Of a stretch of 64,000 nt of DNA, positions 59,160 through 64,000 are shown one piece after another. The notes beneath the pieces were generated by a model that was not told the DNA's origin, did no database searches, and saw only the letters and a program-made list of their open reading frames with translations. Every line of letters begins with the position of its first letter. Positions within the stretch are counted from its first letter, which is position 1. Origin of the DNA: Nonomuraea endophytica (GTDB lineage Bacteria; Actinomycetota; Actinomycetes; Streptosporangiales; Streptosporangiaceae); the NCBI RefSeq assembly GCF_014203235.1, contig NZ_JACHIN010000012.1, forward strand, positions 273,210 to 337,209. Direction: 5' to 3'. The position numbers were made by a program, and so were the translations under genes.

Positions 59160-59903
59160 TCAGGTCACATGGGCGGATCGTGCCGCGTTCGACCCTTCTC
59201 GGATTATCTCGCCGGTGAGGTTGTGGTTGGCCGCCGAACCCAGGAAGAGCAGGAGCGCGGCCACGTCCTCCGCGGTGGACAACCTCTTGCTGGGTGTACG
59301 GCCGGCCACCGCGTCGAACACCCGCCCGGGGATCGGACTGCTGTCCGTCCTGGTCAGGCCGACCGCGGCCACGTTCACCAGGACGCCGTCCATGCCCGCC
59401 TGCCAGGCCAGCGTGCGGGCCAGGCCGTGCAGGGCCATCTTGGCGGTGCCGTACGGGCCGGCGCCGGGTGTGCCCTCCTCGGCGATCCCCGAGGAGACCA
59501 GAACGACCCGTCCGAAACCCCGCTCCCGCATCGCCGGCAACACCGACTGCGCGAGCACCACGTTGCCGAGCACGTTGGCGTGGAGCATCTCGCTCCAGTG
59601 CTCGATCGGGATCTCCTCGAAACTCTCCGTCCTGGGCGCGTCGCCGCCCCACATCACCGCGTTGGCGATCACCGAGTCGAACGGCCCCGCCGCGGCGACC
59701 GCCGCCAGGACGCTTCCGTGCTCACCCAGATCCATGTGTACGGCCGCCGCAGTGCCGCCTGCCTGCTCGATCTCCTTCACGACCCGCTCGGCACGGTCGG
59801 GGCCGGACTTGTAGGTCAGGGTGACACGGTGCCCGGCGCTGCCGAACGCGCGGGCGGTGGCGGCGCCGATGCCGGATGAGCCGCCGGTGACGAGAACGTG
59901 CAT
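59160..59903 (-). CDS. Short-chain dehydrogenase/reductase (SDR)
   Basis: Protein of 247 aa of the classical SDR type: TGGSSGIG (6-13), a variant N-A-x in VIANAVMW, catalytic Ser in LVSSGIAEE and YGTAK. Likely a 3-oxoacyl-ACP-reductase-like oxidoreductase of unknown substrate. It follows a marR gene on the same strand; a 24-bp palindrome between the two probably controls it. Confidence 0.9.
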   Translation of the reverse strand: MHVLVTGGSSGIGAATARAFGSAGHRVTLTYKSGPDRAERVVKEIEQAGGTAAAVHMDLGEHGSVLAAVAAAGPFDSVIANAVMWGGDAPRTESFEEIPIEHWSEMLHANVLGNVVLAQSVLPAMRERGFGRVVLVSSGIAEEGTPGAGPYGTAKMALHGLARTLAWQAGMDGVLVNVAAVGLTRTDSSPIPGRVFDAVAGRTPSKRLSTAEDVAALLLFLGSAANHNLTGEIIREGSNAARSAHVT

Positions 59904-59923
59904 GAGAACTCCATTCGTTGTTC

Positions 59924-59947
59924 TTAGCCAACTAATTAGTCGGCTAA
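59924..59947. promoter_or_regulatory. 24-bp palindrome between marR and SDR genes
   Basis: TTAGCC (59924-59929) and GGCTAA (59942-59947) flank a central CTAATTAG palindrome. It covers the stop codon of marR and lies 21 bp before the SDR start, as expected of an operator controlling a separate SDR promoter. Confidence 0.65.
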
Positions 59948-60393
59948 TCGCAACGGCGCAAGGGAGTTTCGCCCTCGGCGGAAGGGCAGGCCCACAGCTG
60001 ACCGACCAGCCGGACCATCGTCGCGCGGTCCTCAGGGGCGAGCTGGGCCAGCACCTCGCGGTCGTTGCGCTCCCAGATCTCCTCCACCGGGGCCTGCAGC
60101 GCCTTGCCCGCCTCCGTCAGATGGACGTGACTCAGCCGGGGCCGGTTCGGGTCCGGCGTGCGGCGGACGAAACCGGCACGCTCCAGGCGCTGGATCGTCT
60201 TCGTCACCGTGGGCGGCTCCACGCCCAGCCGGGCGATCAGCTCGCTCTGCGACAGCCCGTCCTCGCGCCACAACTGGTTGAGCAGCATCTCCTGGCCCAC
60301 GTGCAGGCCCAGCTCGGTCAGCTCCGCGGCCACCCGGTAGCGGTGCACCTTGGTGATCTTGATGAGCGCGTAGGTGAGGGTCTCGTCGAGCAT
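59944..60393 (-). CDS. MarR-family transcriptional regulator
   Basis: Protein of 149 aa: MarR winged helix with GLSQSELIARLGVEPPTVTK and wing RTPDPNRPR. The ATG at 60393 gives a standard N-terminal dimerisation helix. It probably represses the SDR gene downstream through the palindrome at its own 3' end. Confidence 0.9.
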   Translation of the reverse strand: MLDETLTYALIKITKVHRYRVAAELTELGLHVGQEMLLNQLWREDGLSQSELIARLGVEPPTVTKTIQRLERAGFVRRTPDPNRPRLSHVHLTEAGKALQAPVEEIWERNDREVLAQLAPEDRATMVRLVGQLWACPSAEGETPLRRCD

Positions 60394-60510
60394 GCCTTCA
60401 TCTTGCCCGCCGCCAGCGGTTTTGGCGCAACGTGGAGCAACCGTGGGCGGACTCTTACCGTGTCGCGCGGTTGCGGGGACCGGGCGCGCGCGAAGGTGGG
60501 GTATCCGGCT

Positions 60511-62082
60511 ATGACGACCCCGTCGGGAGACACAGACGTGACCACACCTGGGGACCCGGACGAGCCGCGCCCACCTGCGCACGGCAGTCCCGCACCAGAC
60601 GCGCCAGACCAGCCGTCGCCGCCGCCCACACCGCCTGCGCCGCCGCCCTCGCAGCCGCGCGCGGCCGGGTCGGACGACGACCTGCCCGAGCCGCCCGACT
60701 CCGAAGAACCGCCCGCCTCGTGGTGGGTGGACGAGACGGTGCCGGGCGAGGACCCTTACGCCGCGTCCGGGCAGAGCGGCCGGGAAGAGCGTGGGGAGCC
60801 CGAAGCGTGGGGAGGTGCGGCGGCGGAGGAGCCGATCACACCTGTGCCGCCCGTGGTGCCGCCGACCACGCCACCGCCGCCACCGGCGCCGGATCCGTCC
60901 CCGTGGAACGAGCCCGACGTGCCCGCGCCGCAGGACACCGAGCGCACCACCGCGTACGAGATCCCGGAGTGGGCACGCGACGACACGCCTCCGGCGGGGA
61001 CGCCCGAGCCCACCCGCTCATGGGACGCGCCGGAGCCTTCCGAGCAGCCGGGCGCGGGGGAGACGCAGGCGTACCCGGTCCCGGGTTCCACGCCCTCCTA
61101 CCCCGGCTGGGAGAGCTCCGCGCCGACGTCGAGCTGGGAGAGTCCGGGCAGTTCACCGTCATCCGGGCCGCAGCCGTCGCGCTACGACCCGCCCACGCCG
61201 CCGGAACGCCCGACGTTCGCTCCGGCCAGCCCGTACGAGGGCGGCCCCGCGGAGTACGGCACCGGCGCCACCTACGGCGAACCCACAGAAGGCACCCCAG
61301 GCAGCGGAACACCCAGTGGTCCAGGCGCGGCAGGTGCGGCGGGCGCGGCAGGCGCCGCAGCCGCGGGCGCAGCGGCAGGCGCGGCCTTCGGCGCCGCGGC
61401 CCCAGGAGGCCAGGGCGGTCAGGGCGGTCAGGGCGGTCAGGGCGGTCAGGGCAGCCAGGGCAGCCAGGGCAGCCAGGGCACCGGAGGTCTGGGCACGGGC
61501 GGTCAAGGCGCTGGTGGTCAGGGTGCTGGGGCTGGGGAGGTGCCCTATGGGGCTGGGCCGCCTCGGGATCCCTATGCGGCCGCTGCCCAGAGCCCGGCGG
61601 AAGGCCCGGTCCCCGGCGCCTCCCCGTACGGCGGCGCCGACCCGTCCGTCCCAGGCTCCACCCCGTCCAGCCCGTACGGCGGCGCCCCCGGCGGCCCCGC
61701 CTACCCACCGGCCGGCGGCGCCGCCTACACCCCGCCCCCCGGCGCACCGGGGCCGTACCAGCCGGACTGGCAGCCCAAGAAGCCCGGCAACGGCCTGGCG
61801 GTGGCGTCGCTGGTGCTGGGTGTGGCGAGCCTGTTCCTGCTGCTGGTGTGCTTCACCGGCGTGCTGACCGCGATCATCGCGATCGTGCTGGGCGCCGTCG
61901 CACTGTCCAAGGGCGGCAGCAAGGGCATGTCCTGGACCGGCATCGGCCTGGGCATCGCCACGCTGGTCCTGGCGGTGTGCGGGTTCTTCGCGATCCGCGC
62001 CTACTTCTCGGAGTGCGCGAACCTGCCGCCGGAGCTCAGCGAGCGCTGCGTGCAGAGCAAGCTGCCGTGGAGCACCCCCTGA
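60511..62082 (+). CDS. Proline/glycine-rich protein with C-terminal DUF4190-like membrane domain
   Basis: Protein of 523 aa. The first 420 residues are disordered and rich in Pro, Gly, Ala, Ser and acidic residues, including a GGQ/GSQ repeat. The C-terminal 90 residues hold two membrane helices (LAVASLVLGVASLFLLLVCF and GMSWTGIGLGIATLVLAVCG) around SKGGSKG, as in DUF4190 proteins. Such proteins are common at the actinomycete cell envelope; function unknown. Start ATG 60511, perhaps with GGTGGGG as ribosome-binding site. Confidence 0.78.
   Translation: MTTPSGDTDVTTPGDPDEPRPPAHGSPAPDAPDQPSPPPTPPAPPPSQPRAAGSDDDLPEPPDSEEPPASWWVDETVPGEDPYAASGQSGREERGEPEAWGGAAAEEPITPVPPVVPPTTPPPPPAPDPSPWNEPDVPAPQDTERTTAYEIPEWARDDTPPAGTPEPTRSWDAPEPSEQPGAGETQAYPVPGSTPSYPGWESSAPTSSWESPGSSPSSGPQPSRYDPPTPPERPTFAPASPYEGGPAEYGTGATYGEPTEGTPGSGTPSGPGAAGAAGAAGAAAAGAAAGAAFGAAAPGGQGGQGGQGGQGGQGSQGSQGSQGTGGLGTGGQGAGGQGAGAGEVPYGAGPPRDPYAAAAQSPAEGPVPGASPYGGADPSVPGSTPSSPYGGAPGGPAYPPAGGAAYTPPPGAPGPYQPDWQPKKPGNGLAVASLVLGVASLFLLLVCFTGVLTAIIAIVLGAVALSKGGSKGMSWTGIGLGIATLVLAVCGFFAIRAYFSECANLPPELSERCVQSKLPWSTP
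61405..61476 (+). repeat. Eight tandem 9-bp units coding GGQ/GSQ
   Basis: Units of the type GGCGGTCAG (four identical copies from 61414) then GGCAGCCAG (three identical copies from 61450), after one variant unit at 61405. It encodes a Gly-Gln low-complexity tract that could vary in length by slippage. Confidence 0.9.
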
Positions 62083-62084
62083 CG

Positions 62085-62522
62085 TCAGAGGGGGAGAAAG
62101 TCGGATAGGTCGGCACGGGCGCCGCTCGCTGAGACGGCGCCCTTCGCCATTGCCGCGTCCCATCCGATCCGGCCGAGCGCCAGGTCGATCCACGTGCGCG
62201 CGTCGGTCTCGACCACGTTGGGCGGCGTCCCCCGGGTGTGCCTGGGCCCTTCGATCGCCTGTACGGCGGCGTGCGGCGGCACCCTGACCTCGACGGTCCG
62301 CCCCGGTGCCCCGGCCGCCAGCCGTTCCAGCAGATACCGCACGGCCAGCCGCTCGGCGGCCCGCTCGGGAGCGGCGCCCCGGTCGTAAGCGGTCACCACG
62401 GCCCCGACCAGCGCGTCGGCGAGCCCGGCCGAGGGCCCGTCGTATTCGGGCTGGTCGTTGGCGATCAGCTGCGTGTCGAGCGCGGCCCTCAGCTTGTCGG
62501 GGTCGATCTTCCTGGCTGCCAT
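62085..62522 (-). CDS. Sterol carrier family protein
   Basis: Protein of 145 aa resembling the actinobacterial sterol-carrier family protein often found near purF (RKIDPDKLRAALDTQL; TVEVRVPPHAAVQAIEGPRH; and RTWIDLALGRIGWDAAM). It looks like a short SCP2-like or MDMPI C-terminal domain; ligand unknown. Convergent with the DUF4190 gene, 2 bp apart. Confidence 0.78.
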   Translation of the reverse strand: MAARKIDPDKLRAALDTQLIANDQPEYDGPSAGLADALVGAVVTAYDRGAAPERAAERLAVRYLLERLAAGAPGRTVEVRVPPHAAVQAIEGPRHTRGTPPNVVETDARTWIDLALGRIGWDAAMAKGAVSASGARADLSDFLPL

Positions 62523-62574
62523 CCCCCTATTCTCCCGCCGCCACCCCGGCGTGAGTGGTATACCCCCAGCCAGC

Positions 62575-62629
62575 GTTCATCGAGGCGGTGGCCGTCGTTC
62601 ACCGGCGGTTCCGAATGCGGCCGTAGCGT
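62575..62629 (+). promoter_or_regulatory. Candidate PHO box and -10 of the phoX gene
   Basis: GTTCATCGAGG (62575), GTTCACCGGCG (62597) and GTTCCGAATGC (62608) are 11-mers in register; a weak unit fills the space at 62586-62596. PhoP boxes of actinomycetes are direct 11-bp repeats of GTTCACC. A TAGCGT -10 follows at 62624-62629. Confidence 0.6.
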
Positions 62630-62667
62630 CCGGCCGGAACGATTGCGCACCATCTTGGAGGAACCCC

Positions 62668-64000
62668 GTGTTGCTGCCCCTGCTCAACGACTCGCACAAG
62701 GGCGGCCGATCCGCCCTGACGTGCATGTTCCGATGCGGCAACGCCTGCGCGCACGACGTCGCCAACCGCAGCGGCAACGCCTACTTCAGCGACATCGCCA
62801 CCGAAGCCCTGTCCCGCCGCGGCGCCCTGCGCGCGGGTGCTCTTGGCGCGCTGGTGGTCGGGGCGGGTGTGGCGGGAGCCGTACCCGCGATGGCCGATCC
62901 CGCTGAGCCGGACGGAGAGCTGTCCGCGGCCGGATGGCACCACGGCGACCTGCGGTTCACGCCGGTGCCGCCGAACAAGGACGACGCGCTGCGCATCCCG
63001 AACGGCTACCGCTCCTCCGTCGTGGTCCGCTGGGGCGACCCGGTGCTGCCCGACGCCCCCGACTTCGACTTCGACAACCAGACGGCCGAGGCGCAGGCCA
63101 AGCAGTTCGGCTACAACTGCGACTTCGTGACGCTGTTCGAGATGGGCCGCAACCGTGGGCTGCTCTGGGTCAACCACGAGTACACGGACGAGTCGCTGAT
63201 GTTCCGCGGGTACACGGCGGCGACGGCGACCCCCGAGCAGATCAAGATCGCGCTGGCCGCGCACGGCGGCTCGGTCGTGGAGGTCGAGCGCGTCCGCGGC
63301 ACCGGCGAGTGGAAGCTGGTGACGAAGGGCCGGCGGCGCTACAACCGGCGCGTCACCGCGCAGACCCCGATGCGCTTCACCGGTCCCGCCGCGGGCCACG
63401 ACCTGCTCAAGACGGCGGCCGACCCGGCCGGCCGCAAGCCGGTCGGCATGCTGAACAACTGCGCCGGCGGCACCACCCCCTGGGGCACCGTGCTGACCGC
63501 CGAGGAGAACTTCGACCAGTACTTCGTCAACGGCGACAAGAACAACCCCAACATCGCCCGCTACACGATCCCGACGAACATCCAGGCTTCCAACCGCCGC
63601 TTCGACAAGGTCGAGGAGCGCTTCGACCTGGCCAAGCACCCGAACGAGGCCAACCGGTTCGGGTGGATCGTGGAGATCGACCCGTTCGACCCGGACTCGA
63701 CGCCGGTCAAGCGCACCGCGCTCGGCCGCTTCAAGCACGAGGCCGCCACCACCTCGGTCTCGCGGGACGGCCGCCTCGTGGTGTACATGGGCGACGACTC
63801 GCGCTTCGAGTACATCTACAAGTTCGTCTCGAAGAAGCGCTACATCCCGGGCTTCGACCGGCACAACCGCACGCTGCTCGACGAGGGCACGCTGTATGTG
63901 GCCAAGTTCAGCGGCGACAGCCCCAAGGAGGAGATCGACGGCTCCGGCAAGCTGCCCGTCGACGGCGCCTTCGACGGGTCGGGCGAGTGGATCCCGCTGG
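62668..64000 (+). CDS. phoX: PhoX-family alkaline phosphatase, 5' part
   Basis: Open at the right edge; 444 residues are present. The N-terminus is long and carries the Tat signal ALSRRGALRAGALGALVVG. The body has the PhoX (DUF839) segments RGLLWVNHEYTDESLMF, NNCAGGTTPWGTVLTAEENF and LVVYMGDDSRFEYIYKFVS, parts of its calcium/iron site. It should release phosphate from organic esters outside the cell. GTG start with GGAGGAA upstream. Control by PhoP is indicated by the PHO box. Confidence 0.9.
   Translation, partial: MLLPLLNDSHKGGRSALTCMFRCGNACAHDVANRSGNAYFSDIATEALSRRGALRAGALGALVVGAGVAGAVPAMADPAEPDGELSAAGWHHGDLRFTPVPPNKDDALRIPNGYRSSVVVRWGDPVLPDAPDFDFDNQTAEAQAKQFGYNCDFVTLFEMGRNRGLLWVNHEYTDESLMFRGYTAATATPEQIKIALAAHGGSVVEVERVRGTGEWKLVTKGRRRYNRRVTAQTPMRFTGPAAGHDLLKTAADPAGRKPVGMLNNCAGGTTPWGTVLTAEENFDQYFVNGDKNNPNIARYTIPTNIQASNRRFDKVEERFDLAKHPNEANRFGWIVEIDPFDPDSTPVKRTALGRFKHEAATTSVSRDGRLVVYMGDDSRFEYIYKFVSKKRYIPGFDRHNRTLLDEGTLYVAKFSGDSPKEEIDGSGKLPVDGAFDGSGEWIPL

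Noticed and set aside
61405..61476. CRISPR-like short repeats
   Set aside because: The 9-bp units are contiguous, without spacers, in frame and coding for Gly/Gln.
1..64000. tRNA, rRNA, integrase or transposase genes
   Set aside because: None was seen in the intergenic regions or among the translated proteins by reading; a covariance-model scan was not possible.

Overview
The window is very GC-rich, densely packed DNA from an actinomycete with a developmental life cycle. bldC (39.5 kb), a DUF3073 gene, a valine/leucine dehydrogenase, a DUF574-type methyltransferase, F420/PPOX-type and Tat-exported proteins, GTG starts and ATGA/GTGA gene overlaps all point to Streptosporangiales or Streptomycetales; a Nonomuraea-like genus is my guess from family content only. 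No rRNA, tRNA, CRISPR array or insertion sequence was recognised.

1-16.4 kb is a catabolic island for an unidentified, probably acidic, plant or cell-wall saccharide. It holds a CUT1 sugar ABC transporter without its own ATPase, a DUF4838 secreted protein, a beta-helix polysaccharide lyase/hydrolase-like protein, two enolase-superfamily (sugar-acid dehydratase-like) proteins, three Gfo/Idh/MocA proteins, a 3-hydroxyisobutyrate-dehydrogenase-like enzyme, an amidohydrolase, a creatininase-family enzyme, an epimerase-like SDR and an alpha/beta hydrolase. Five copies of a TCCTAGGTCCTA-type motif sit in four intergenic regions of the island, so it looks like one regulon whose regulator lies outside the window.

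16.5-22.6 kb carries a PrmC-like methyltransferase behind a structured leader, and a two-component system divergent from a lipoprotein/MacA-like/MacB-like efflux operon. 22.6-28.3 kb is the most interesting block: four minus-strand genes encoding a HerA-type ATPase, a NurA-type nuclease with an inserted zinc ribbon, a D12-class adenine DNA methyltransferase and a HEPN-domain protein. It sits between the efflux operon and pyrD with an AT-rich promoter, and looks like an anti-phage or DNA-discrimination system.

28.5-39.3 kb holds housekeeping and regulatory genes: pyrD, an orphan response regulator, lpd, a TetR/MFS pair with five tandem operators, a CopZ-like protein, a GH20 hexosaminidase coupled to a lipoprotein amidase, LacI and TetR regulators. 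39.5-42.5 kb is the conserved bldC - hypothetical - vdh - DUF3073 block. In Streptomyces this block is next to purM-purF; here purM-purF lie at 56.6-59.1 kb, so about 14 kb of accessory genes separates them: ECF sigma factor, two-component system with ABC exporter, MFS, a truncated AfsR-like regulator, MarR and LysR regulators, oxidoreductases and a GNAT. 59.1-64 kb has an SDR/MarR pair, a proline- and glycine-rich DUF4190-like membrane protein, a sterol-carrier family protein and the 5' part of a PhoX phosphatase gene behind a good PHO-box candidate.
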